Assembly (NCBI GenBank): GCA_030154265.1
Contig: JASKKH010000003.1
Location: 1 to 64,000 of the forward strand
Direction of reading: 5' to 3'
Length of the DNA stretch: 64,000 nt
Origin: Clostridia bacterium
Lineage (GTDB): Bacteria > Bacillota > DSM-521 > Neomoorellales > Neomoorellaceae
The position numbers and the translations under genes are program-made. This document shows positions 54,949 through 62,749 of this stretch, piece by piece (within the stretch, counting starts at the first letter, position 1; every line of letters begins with the position of its first letter). A model generated the notes under the pieces. It was not told the origin of the DNA and did not search any database. It was given only the letters and a program-made list of their open reading frames with translations.

Positions 54949-56136
54949 GTGGGCATACGAAAAATTTGTATAGTAACAGGCACACGTGCAGAATACGGTT
55001 TACTTTATTGGTTAATGAAAGAAGTGCAAGCAGATGATGAGCTTGAATTACAAGTTATAGCTACCGGTATGCATTTGTCACCCGAATTTGGTTTAACTTA
55101 TAAATTAATTGAACAAGATGGCTTTAGAATTGATGAAAAAGTAGAAATGTTATTATCTAGTGATACACCTGTAGGTATTACTAAATCTATTGGTCTAGCA
55201 ACTATTGGTTTCGCTGATGCATTAGCTCGATTAAAACCCGATATCATCGTATTACTGGGTGATCGTTATGAAATTTTGGCAGCTGCTCAAGCAGCTATGG
55301 TAGCAAGAATCCCAATTGCTCATATACATGGCGGAGAAACTACAGAAGGAGTAATTGATGAAGCAATAAGACATTCAGTTACTAAGATGTCACAATTACA
55401 TTTTGTATCCGCAGAGCCTTATAAAAAAAGAGTAATACAGCTGGGCGAAAACCCGGAAAGAGTTTATAATTTTGGTGCCATTGGGTTAGATAATATTACA
55501 TATTTATCATTATTAGATCGTAATAACTTTGAACAGTCAATAGGTTTTAAACTTGGTGAAAAAAATTTTATGGTTACTTATCATCCAGTGACTTTAAAGA
55601 AAAACAATACAAAAAGAGCTATGTTGGCAATTTTTAATGCTTTAGATAAATTTCCTGAAGCAAAAATAATATTTACAAAAACCAATTCAGATACAGAGGG
55701 TAGAATTATTAATCAAATGATTGAAGAATATGCAGCAAAAAGAAACGAGCGTGTCAAAGTTTTTACTTCTTTAGGTCAGTTACGTTATTTAAGCGCTCTA
55801 AAACATGTTGATGTAGTTATAGGGAACTCATCTAGTGGATTGATTGAAGCACCGTTCTTTAAAAAGCCGACTGTGAATATTGGTGAAAGGCAGCGTGGTC
55901 GATTAAAAGCTTCTTCTGTAATTGATTGTAAGGAAAACACAGAGGAAATAGTAGCTGCTATTAATAGAGCATTATCTCCTGAATTTCAGCAATTGCTTTC
56001 AGATTTAGACTTACCTTATGGTAAAGGGAATGTCTCTTATAAAATTAAAGAATGTCTTAAAAATATAGACTTAACAAATATCTTGATGAAAAAGTTCTAT
56101 GACATAACATACAAGGATGAAGCAATTATAACCTAA
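54949..56136 (+). CDS. legG: NDP-GlcNAc-type 2-epimerase, hydrolysing (LegG/NeuC family)
   Basis: Hydrolyses and epimerises an NDP-2,4-diacetamido-trideoxyhexose to the free manno sugar, the substrate of LegI. The 395-residue product from GTG 54949 (GGGGGGAC before it) starts with GIRKICIVTGTRAEYGLL, followed by IVLLGDRYEILAAAQAA, HIHGGETTEGVIDEAIRH and GNSSSGLIEAPFF, all typical of NeuC-type epimerases. In legionaminic acid routes this step acts on a GDP sugar. UDP-GlcNAc hydrolysis for sialic acid is the alternative, but legB, legC and an acetyltransferase nearby favour LegG. Confidence 0.85.
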   Translation: MGIRKICIVTGTRAEYGLLYWLMKEVQADDELELQVIATGMHLSPEFGLTYKLIEQDGFRIDEKVEMLLSSDTPVGITKSIGLATIGFADALARLKPDIIVLLGDRYEILAAAQAAMVARIPIAHIHGGETTEGVIDEAIRHSVTKMSQLHFVSAEPYKKRVIQLGENPERVYNFGAIGLDNITYLSLLDRNNFEQSIGFKLGEKNFMVTYHPVTLKKNNTKRAMLAIFNALDKFPEAKIIFTKTNSDTEGRIINQMIEEYAAKRNERVKVFTSLGQLRYLSALKHVDVVIGNSSSGLIEAPFFKKPTVNIGERQRGRLKASSVIDCKENTEEIVAAINRALSPEFQQLLSDLDLPYGKGNVSYKIKECLKNIDLTNILMKKFYDITYKDEAIIT

Positions 56137-56451
56137 TTAATATTTTGTTTTGGATGGTTATATCAATGGGTTTAGAACAAAAAGGGAAATTAACGTATGA
56201 ATTAACGATACTTCCGGTTTTTCCTAAAAATATGTGAGTATACCTATTTATTTGGGTAGTAGCATTAGAAACCGGCAAAAACTGCTTCTGCAATTTTTTG
56301 GGTTAAGAAACTCTAGTAATATTATATTATTCATTTATAAAGTAATACTGTTTGAGTGGCGCATTAACAAAAGATATCTGATTTACTGAAGAATAGAGTA
56401 GTAGCGCTGTCAAGTCTCAGAAGCATTTATATTATTGAAGGAGATATTATA
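56137..56451. other. Gap inside the sugar operon
   Basis: No convincing gene. A 23-codon ATG frame (56166-56237) has no good ribosome site. No terminator or sigma-28 motif was found. The gap is odd inside an otherwise tightly packed pathway and may mark a lost gene. Confidence 0.45.
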
Positions 56452-57534
56452 GTGATAAATAGAGTATTTATAATTGCTGAAGCTGGCGTTAACCATAACG
56501 GTTCTATTGATATGGCTACTAAATTAATTGATGTTGCAGCAAAAGCTGGTGCCGATGCAGTAAAGTTTCAAACGTTCAAAGCAGATAATCTTGTTAGTAA
56601 AAAAGCTCCAAAGGCCGAATATCAAACAAAAACAACAGATGCATCAGAAAGTCAGTATGAAATGATTAAACGATTAGAATTAGATGAAAAAGCACATGAA
56701 AAACTGCTTGAACATTGTAAAAGACATGATATTGAATTTTTATCTACACCTTTTGATTTAAAAAGTGCAGATATGTTAGCTTCCGACCTTAATATAAAAA
56801 AAATAAAAATATCCTCAGGAGATATTACTAATGCTCCATTATTGTTGCAGGCAGCAAAAACAGGTAAACCAGTGATACTCTCAACTGGCATGAGTAGACT
56901 TAGTGATATTGAGATGGCTTTAGGAGTATTAGCTTTTGGTTACATATCTATAGACAAAAAACCTTCAATAAAATCATTTAAAAAAGCCTATATGTCTGAG
57001 GAAGGGCAAAAGGCCCTAAAAAATAATGTAATTTTACTTCATTGTACAACAGAATACCCTGCACCATATGAAGAAGTAAACCTTAAGGCAATGGATACAT
57101 TAAGAACTGCTTTTGATTTACCTGTTGGGCTATCGGATCATACTACCGGTATTGCTGTTCCAATAGCTGCTGTAGCAAGGGGAGCAGTTGTAATTGAAAA
57201 ACATTTTACTTTAGACAAGAATCTGCCAGGTCCTGATCATGAGGCATCACTTGAACCAGAGGAATTGGAACAAATGGTAAAATCTATTCGCCATGTAGAA
57301 AAGTCGTTAGGTTCACACCTAAAGACACCTGCCCCTTCTGAAGTTAAAAATATAAAGGTGGTTAGGAAAAGCTTAGTTGCTTCCAGAGACATAAAAAAAG
57401 GCGAAATTTTCACGGAAGAGAACCTTACTGTTAAGCGTCCGGGTAATGGTGTATCGCCAATGTATTATTGGGATTGGCTTGGTAAAGCTGCAACAAAGGA
57501 CTATTGCAAGGATGAAGTGATAACTTATGAATAA
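56452..57534 (+). CDS. legI: N-acetylneuraminate/legionaminate synthase (NeuB/LegI family)
   Basis: Condenses the free 2,4-diacetamido-trideoxy-mannose with phosphoenolpyruvate to legionaminic acid. The 360-residue protein has the NeuB TIM barrel (IIAEAGVNHNGSIDMATKLI, AVKFQTFKADNLV, ILSTGMSRLSDIEMAL, HCTTEYPAPYEEVNL, VGLSDHTTG, IEKHFTLDKNLPGPDHEASL). A C-terminal SAF/antifreeze-like domain runs from about residue 295. GTG start behind GAAGGAGA. Distinguishing NeuB, LegI and PseI by eye is not firm; the pathway context gives LegI. Confidence 0.88.
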   Translation: MINRVFIIAEAGVNHNGSIDMATKLIDVAAKAGADAVKFQTFKADNLVSKKAPKAEYQTKTTDASESQYEMIKRLELDEKAHEKLLEHCKRHDIEFLSTPFDLKSADMLASDLNIKKIKISSGDITNAPLLLQAAKTGKPVILSTGMSRLSDIEMALGVLAFGYISIDKKPSIKSFKKAYMSEEGQKALKNNVILLHCTTEYPAPYEEVNLKAMDTLRTAFDLPVGLSDHTTGIAVPIAAVARGAVVIEKHFTLDKNLPGPDHEASLEPEELEQMVKSIRHVEKSLGSHLKTPAPSEVKNIKVVRKSLVASRDIKKGEIFTEENLTVKRPGNGVSPMYYWDWLGKAATKDYCKDEVITYE

Positions 57535-58150
57535 ACCTGTGATTATCATTGGCGGTGGTGGTCACGCTAAGGTATTAATTGACTCTCTTAAAATTCTCAA
57601 GATTAGAATAATTGGCATAACGGAAAATTCAAAAAAGGATCATATATCAGAAGTAAAAATTATAGGTTATGATGACATTATATTAAATTACTCAACTGAT
57701 GAGATTGAATTAGTAAATGGCTTAGGTTCTATAGCAACATCAAAGCGAAGGCAATTGTTTGAGACTTTTAAAATGCAAGGTTATAACTTTAAAAGTGTTA
57801 TCCACCCGTCCACAGTGATTGCACAAGATGTAGATATGGCAGAAGGAGTACAAATTATGGCTGGTGCTGTTATTCAAACAGGCACAAGCATAGGTGATAA
57901 TACAATTATAAATACAAAGGCTTCTGTAGATCATGATTGTAAAATAGGGGCACATGTACATATAGCACCTGGGGCTACTTTATCAGGTGGTGTGCAAGTT
58001 GGCGAAGGCTGCCATATTGGAACTGGTGCTACAATAATTCAAGGTGTTAACATAGGGAAAGACAGTATAATAGGAGCTGGTGCAGTAGTACTAAATGACG
58101 TACCGGCAGGTGTAACTGTGGTTGGAGTCCCGGCAAAGGTGGTGACATAA
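57527..58150 (+). CDS. legH: NeuD/PglD-family sugar acetyltransferase (LegH role)
   Basis: A left-handed beta-helix acyltransferase of 207 residues: an N-terminal Rossmann-like substrate domain (PVIIIGGGGHAKVLIDSL) followed by hexapeptide repeats from about residue 100 (for example VQIMAGAVIQTGTSIGDNTI). The conserved catalytic His is probably in ASVDHDCKIGAHVH. The likely job is N-acetylation of the 4-amino group made by LegC. O-acetylation of the finished acid, as by NeuD, is the alternative. Overlaps legI by 8 bases. Confidence 0.82.
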   Translation: MNKPVIIIGGGGHAKVLIDSLKILKIRIIGITENSKKDHISEVKIIGYDDIILNYSTDEIELVNGLGSIATSKRRQLFETFKMQGYNFKSVIHPSTVIAQDVDMAEGVQIMAGAVIQTGTSIGDNTIINTKASVDHDCKIGAHVHIAPGATLSGGVQVGEGCHIGTGATIIQGVNIGKDSIIGAGAVVLNDVPAGVTVVGVPAKVVT

Positions 58151-59211
58151 TGAAAGACTGGAAACGAATTTTAATACTGCCTTCCACACCTATTATTAAG
58201 GCCATTAAAATTATTGACGCTGGTGCCATGCAAATCGCTCTTGTTGTTAATGAGAATGAACAATTACTGGGAACAGTGACAGATGGTGATGTACGTCGTG
58301 GGATTTTAAAGGGCGTACCTTTAGAGGCACCAGTTAAAGAAATAATGAATTGTAACCCAACAGTAGTTAAAAAGTATGAAAAACATAGCAAGATATTAGC
58401 TACCATGAAAAGAAAGAGCTTTTCACAAATACCTATGGTGGATGAAAAAGGCCACATTGTAGATTTGATAATGCTAAAAGATTTTATTACACCTAAATGT
58501 CGCAATAACATTGTAGTAATAATGGCAGGCGGTCTTGGTACTCGTCTTAGGCCTATGACTAACCAATGTCCAAAGCCACTTTTAAAAGTGGGTGGTAAGC
58601 CTTTATTAGAAACAATTATAGAAAATTTTATTGAATATGGTTTTAACAATTTTTATTTGTCAGTTAACTATAAAGCTGATATGATAAAAAGTTATTTTGG
58701 TGACGGTTCTAATTGGGGTGTTAGCATTAAATATATTCATGAAGACAAGTGTATGGGAACAGCTGGTGCTTTGAGTCTATTACCAGAAAAGCCTAAAGAT
58801 ACGATCATAGTTATTAATGGTGACTTATTAACCAAAGTAAACTTTCAACAATTTTTAGATTTTCATTGTGATAATAAAGCTGATGCTACAATGTGTGTGC
58901 GCGAATATAATTTTCAGGTTCCCTATGGCGTTGTTAAATCAGATAAACATCGCCTGATAGGAATAGAAGAAAAACCGGTCAAACAATTTTTTATTAGTGC
59001 AGGCATATATGCTCTTGAACCGAGAGTTCTCGATTTTATTCCTAATAATTCGTATTTGGACATGCCTAACTTATTTGAATTGCTTATAAAAAATAAATTA
59101 GAAACAATTGTTTTTCCCATTAGAGAGTATTGGATGGATATTGGGCACATGGATGATTTTGAACGGGCCAATAGTGAGTTTGCTGAGGTGTTTTTAAATG
59201 ATAAAAGGTAA
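58150..59211 (+). CDS. ptmE: CBS-domain nucleotidyltransferase (PtmE-like)
   Basis: A 353-residue fusion of two CBS domains (about 10-115; LLGTVTDGDVRRGILKG, FSQIPMVDEKGHIVDLIML) and a sugar-nucleotide transferase (about 120-353) with signature MAGGLGTRLRPMT and VINGDLLTKV. It resembles Campylobacter PtmE, which makes the GDP-linked glucosamine precursor for legionaminic acid. The CBS pair may sense nucleotides. Its start overlaps the previous stop by one base and its 3' end overlaps legF by 14. The nucleotide used (GTP) is inferred. Confidence 0.85.
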   Translation: MKDWKRILILPSTPIIKAIKIIDAGAMQIALVVNENEQLLGTVTDGDVRRGILKGVPLEAPVKEIMNCNPTVVKKYEKHSKILATMKRKSFSQIPMVDEKGHIVDLIMLKDFITPKCRNNIVVIMAGGLGTRLRPMTNQCPKPLLKVGGKPLLETIIENFIEYGFNNFYLSVNYKADMIKSYFGDGSNWGVSIKYIHEDKCMGTAGALSLLPEKPKDTIIVINGDLLTKVNFQQFLDFHCDNKADATMCVREYNFQVPYGVVKSDKHRLIGIEEKPVKQFFISAGIYALEPRVLDFIPNNSYLDMPNLFELLIKNKLETIVFPIREYWMDIGHMDDFERANSEFAEVFLNDKR

Positions 59212-59902
59212 AAGTATACTTGCAATAATTCCAGCCCGTGGCGGGTCTAAAGGTGTGCCACGTAAAAATATCAGGAAGGTAGCCGGTAAACCTCTTATTG
59301 CTTGGACTATTGAAGAAGCAAAAAAATCTAAATTTATAGACAGGTTAGTCGTTTCTTCAGAAGATAAAGAAATAATTAATATAGCTCGACTATGGGGGTG
59401 CGAAGCGCCTTTTGTTAGGCCAGCTGAACTAGCACGAGATGACACACCTGGGATAGAACCAGTATTACATGCAATAAAAATGCTTTCTGGATACGATTAT
59501 GTAGTATTATTGCAGCCTACATCACCTTTACGTACTGTAGAAGATATTGATGGGTGTATAGAAAAATGTATAGGCAGAAATGCAAGTGCATGTGTATCTG
59601 TTACTAAACCAGATAAAAGTCCATATTGGATGTATGTATTAGATTCCAAGGATTTAATGAACCCATTGATTAAATCAAATAATATTCCTGGCAGACGACA
59701 GGATTTACCAAAGGTATATGCTTTAAATGGTGCTGTTTATGTAGGAAAAAGTGATTATTTAATAAAAAATAAATCATTCTTAACCAAAGAAACAATTGGA
59801 TACATAATGCCCCAAAACAGATCAATAGATATAGACTCAGAAGAAGATTTAATGTTTTGCGAACTATTATTGAACTCTAAAAGAAATGTCAAAGATCGAT
59901 AG
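59198..59902 (+). CDS. legF: CMP-nonulosonate cytidylyltransferase (LegF/NeuA/PtmB family)
   Basis: Activates legionaminic acid with CTP to the CMP sugar used by the transferase. The 234-residue product has the family opening ILAIIPARGGSKGVPRKNIR, then LLQPTSPLRTVEDIDGCIEK and NGAVYVGKSDYL, and ends in the IDIDSEEDLMFCE region that completes the active site. No fused C-terminal phosphatase. ATG inside the ptmE 3' end. Confidence 0.9.
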   Translation: MIKGKSILAIIPARGGSKGVPRKNIRKVAGKPLIAWTIEEAKKSKFIDRLVVSSEDKEIINIARLWGCEAPFVRPAELARDDTPGIEPVLHAIKMLSGYDYVVLLQPTSPLRTVEDIDGCIEKCIGRNASACVSVTKPDKSPYWMYVLDSKDLMNPLIKSNNIPGRRQDLPKVYALNGAVYVGKSDYLIKNKSFLTKETIGYIMPQNRSIDIDSEEDLMFCELLLNSKRNVKDR

Positions 59903-60030
59903 TTTAGTGTTATAATAAAGCCAATTTGTAATGGAAGTATTTATATACATAATATAATAGTTTGAATTTATATTACTGTTACCAGCTTAAAAAAAGTCCC
60001 CCAAAGGGTCTAATGCCAGGAGTTGACTAG

Positions 60031-60207
60031 GTGTTTAAAACGTCGACTTTTTACTTTGAGCGACATTGGTGTACCATACAATGGTACTTTTTTTCATTTT
60101 TTAAAAAGTTCATTAAAGAAGGTGCTAAAAGACTTCCATTTGCAGAAGTAATCACCAAAAAATGTATACGGTTAATATTAGCGGAATTTCTAGGAGTGAA
60201 AGCATGA
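60031..60207 (+). CDS. Possible 58-aa ORF coupled to legB
   Basis: GTG at 60031 has AGGAG 8 bases upstream, and the frame stays open until a TGA that overlaps the legB ATG. The product starts MFKTSTFYFERHWC and is basic and aromatic; the last third (AKRLPFAEVITKKCIR) looks more protein-like. It runs through a hairpin with seven T residues, which argues against translation of the whole frame. It may be the tail of a broken gene. Confidence 0.22.
   Translation: MFKTSTFYFERHWCTIQWYFFSFFKKFIKEGAKRLPFAEVITKKCIRLILAEFLGVKA
60071..60094 (+). terminator. Hairpin with T-run upstream of legB
   Basis: GTACCAT (60071-60077) pairs with ATGGTAC (60081-60087) around ACA, followed by seven T residues. It fits an intrinsic terminator for the legG-legF part. 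That would leave legB and legC needing their own promoter or read-through. Confidence 0.65.
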
Positions 60208-61181
60208 ATTTAAAAGGCAAAAAAATATTAGTAACGGGAGCAGCAGGTTTTATAGGTTCGCACTTAGCGGAAGAACTGGTGAAAAAAGGAGCCAAAGTTA
60301 GAGCCTTAGTAAGATACAATTCTAAAAACAACTGGGGATGGTTAGAAACCTCTAAATTTTTGGATGAAATTGAAATATATATGGGTGATTTGCGGGATTA
60401 CGATAGTGTGAAGGATGCGATGAAAGATGTTGAGATTGTTTTTCATTTAGGTGCATTGATAGGAATTCCTTATTCGTATATTTCACCTTTAGCATATATA
60501 CGTACCAATGTTGAGGGGACATATAACGTACTGCAAAGTGCCAGGGATAATGTTCAACGAGTAGTAGTTACTTCAACAAGTGAAGTTTATGGTACTGCTC
60601 AATATACACCTATAGACGAAAAACACCCGTTACATCCACAGTCTCCTTATGCGGCTACAAAAGTTAGTGCTGATCAATTAGCCTTAAGTTTTTACCGTTC
60701 TTTTGATTTACCGGTTAGTATTATTAGACCATTTAACACCTATGGTCCAAGGCAATCAGCTCGTGCAATAATTCCCACGATAATCTCACAAGCACTGACT
60801 GGAGATATTCTAAAACTAGGTTCTTTAGAACCGGTTAGAGACTTAACTTATGTATTGGATACAGTTTCCGGTTTTATCGAGGTGGGCTTATCAGATACAG
60901 CTGTTGGGCAAGTGATAAATATTGGGGCCAACGAGGTGGTATCTATAGGGGATTTAGTTAAAATCGTTAGCAAATTATTAGATAAAGAGTTGCTTGTAGA
61001 AACGGATCCCAAACGAGTAAGACCGAAAAAGAGTGAGGTTATGAAATTAGTTTGTGATAATACAAAGGCTTTAGAGAACGGATGGAAACCAAGGTATTCG
61101 CTTAAAGATGGTTTACTAGAAACTATTAACTGGATAAATGACAATATAGAGTGTTTTAAACCTTATATCTATAACGTGTAG
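60204..61181 (+). CDS. legB: NDP-GlcNAc 4,6-dehydratase, short SDR family (LegB)
   Basis: Removes water from NDP-GlcNAc to give the 4-keto-6-deoxy sugar that LegC aminates. The 325-residue product from ATG 60204 (TAGGAGTG before it) has the NAD motif VTGAAGFIGSH (from residue 10), the S-x-x-E-VYG segment (TSTSEVYG), catalytic SPYAATK and RPFNTYGPRQSARAIIPTII. The short soluble form with ROS/GPRQSARA-type features matches LegB rather than membrane-bound PglF. Other nucleotide-sugar dehydratases remain possible. Confidence 0.85.
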   Translation: MNLKGKKILVTGAAGFIGSHLAEELVKKGAKVRALVRYNSKNNWGWLETSKFLDEIEIYMGDLRDYDSVKDAMKDVEIVFHLGALIGIPYSYISPLAYIRTNVEGTYNVLQSARDNVQRVVVTSTSEVYGTAQYTPIDEKHPLHPQSPYAATKVSADQLALSFYRSFDLPVSIIRPFNTYGPRQSARAIIPTIISQALTGDILKLGSLEPVRDLTYVLDTVSGFIEVGLSDTAVGQVINIGANEVVSIGDLVKIVSKLLDKELLVETDPKRVRPKKSEVMKLVCDNTKALENGWKPRYSLKDGLLETINWINDNIECFKPYIYNV

Positions 61182-61192
61182 GTGAAAAAACC

Positions 61193-62311
61193 TTGAAAAT
61201 AGAATTGGATGCACCTAATCTTGGACAATTAGAAAAGAAAAAGTTATTAGAGGCAATAGACCTTAACTTCATATCGACAGCTGGACCATTTGTTGCAGAA
61301 TTTGAAGAAAAATTTGCCAAATACGTAGGGGCCAAGTATGCAATTTCAACTCAAAGCGGAACAGCAGCTTTACATATTTCGCTATACGAATTAGGTATTG
61401 GTCCAGGTGACGAGGTTATTTTGCCCGTTTTAACGTTTGTAGCTACAGTAAATCCCATACTTTATGTTGGAGCTACCCCTGTATTTGCAGATGTAGATAG
61501 AGAGACTTGGAATATCAATCCTGAAGAAATAAGAAAAGTTATAAGTACAAAGACAAAAGCGATAATACTTGTGCATCTTTATGGAAATCCATGTCAGATG
61601 GACGAAATTATGGATATTGCTAATGAACATGGGCTATATGTTATAGAGGATGCTACAGAAAGTTTAGGTGCCACATTTAAGGGAAAAATGACAGGTACCT
61701 TTGGAGATATAGGTTGTTTTAGTTTTAATGGAAATAAAGTAATTACCACAGGTGGTGGTGGTATGGTAGTTACTGATAATAAAGAGAAAGCGGATCATAT
61801 TAAATTTTTAGTTAACCAAGCTAGAGATAATTCAAAGGGATATTATCATCCAGAATTAGGTTTTAATTATAGAATGACCAATTTAGAAGCAGCATTAGGG
61901 TTAGCACAATTAAAAAAGGTTGATGAATTTATAAGCAAGAAACGTCAATTTGCCAAAATATATCAACAGGAACTCAGTAGTATTAAGGGTATTTGTTTTC
62001 AACAAGAGTATCCAAAAGCTCAAAGTAATTTTTGGTTAACTTCAGTTACAATTGAGGATTTACCAATTTCTAAATTGCAGAAAACATTACAAAAATATTC
62101 ACCAGCTATTCCATCAAGAAGAATATTTATGCCATTAAGTGAGTTTCCGTACCTGAGGCAGTATGCAAAAGATACCTATACTAATGCTTATGAGATTTAT
62201 AATAAAGGAATAAACTTACCCAGTTCTACTTTAAATGACATTAATGCTATTTTTACTACAGCAAAAGTTTTGAGAGAGTGTAAAATAAGCGGTGAAAGCC
62301 TTCCGAAATAA
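61193..62311 (+). CDS. legC: PLP-dependent sugar aminotransferase (LegC; DegT/DnrJ/EryC1)
   Basis: Adds the 4-amino group to the LegB product using glutamate. The 372-residue protein shows YAISTQSGTAALHISL, GDEVILPVLTFVATVNPIL, VIEDATESLGATFKG and the PLP-lysine region FSFNGNKVITTGGGGM. TTG start 11 bases after legB behind AGGTGAAAA. It ends the sugar block; the next gene, fliD, has its own promoter. Confidence 0.9.
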   Translation: MKIELDAPNLGQLEKKKLLEAIDLNFISTAGPFVAEFEEKFAKYVGAKYAISTQSGTAALHISLYELGIGPGDEVILPVLTFVATVNPILYVGATPVFADVDRETWNINPEEIRKVISTKTKAIILVHLYGNPCQMDEIMDIANEHGLYVIEDATESLGATFKGKMTGTFGDIGCFSFNGNKVITTGGGGMVVTDNKEKADHIKFLVNQARDNSKGYYHPELGFNYRMTNLEAALGLAQLKKVDEFISKKRQFAKIYQQELSSIKGICFQQEYPKAQSNFWLTSVTIEDLPISKLQKTLQKYSPAIPSRRIFMPLSEFPYLRQYAKDTYTNAYEIYNKGINLPSSTLNDINAIFTTAKVLRECKISGESLPK

Positions 62312-62373
62312 TATAATATACCAAAGTAGAAGATTATATCGTTTTATAAATTGACAAAAGACAAGTAAGAAAA

Positions 62374-62491
62374 TTAATGAAATAGGAAAGCCCAAGGATG
62401 CCAATGACGTCTCGGCATGGTGGTTTCCTCCTTTACAAGCTGCTCCTATTCTACCATGCCGATTGTCTGGTGTTTTATGGGGTCAGTATAC
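62374..62491 (-). mobile_element. Possible insertion-sequence end remnant
   Basis: On the minus strand a perfect ribosome site (AAAGGAGG) is followed by ATG (62418) and 14 codons, MPRRHWHPWAFLFH, then a stop. Upstream on that strand lies ACTGACCCCATAAAACACC, which recalls IS3-family ends. A 9-bp perfect inverted repeat, CGGCATGGT (62413-62421) and ACCATGCCG (62453-62461), brackets the ribosome site. This looks like the broken 5' end of a transposase gene, but family assignment is from memory only. Confidence 0.35.
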
Positions 62492-62606
62492 TATTTATTC
62501 TTTATCTTTCATTCTCAGTCAAATAACAATCAATCCATTTAAAAAGAAATGATTATGAATAGGACCTTGTTTTCCAGATTATCCACGGACTTTTTAGAGC
62601 GATAAC

Positions 62607-62634
62607 TAAATATATTAAATTTTGTGCCGAGTAA
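62607..62634 (+). promoter_or_regulatory. Sigma-28 promoter of fliD
   Basis: TAAA (62607-62610), a 15-base spacer and GCCGAGTAA (62626-62634) match the flagellar consensus TAAA-N15-GCCGATAA except for one inserted G. It lies about 115 bases before fliD. Confidence 0.65.
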
Positions 62635-62749
62635 TATAAAGTAGGAAAGTTTTGTAGAATTTAAGTGATTACTTGGGGAAGTATTACATCATACAGAGAT
62701 GTTAAAGACTCACAGGAGGAAAGTAGTTAATTATAAAAGGTGGGGTGGT

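Noticed and set aside
58047-58649. 200-aa minus-strand ORF across legH and ptmE
   Set aside because: Antisense to two overlapping conserved genes; composition is that of a shadow frame.
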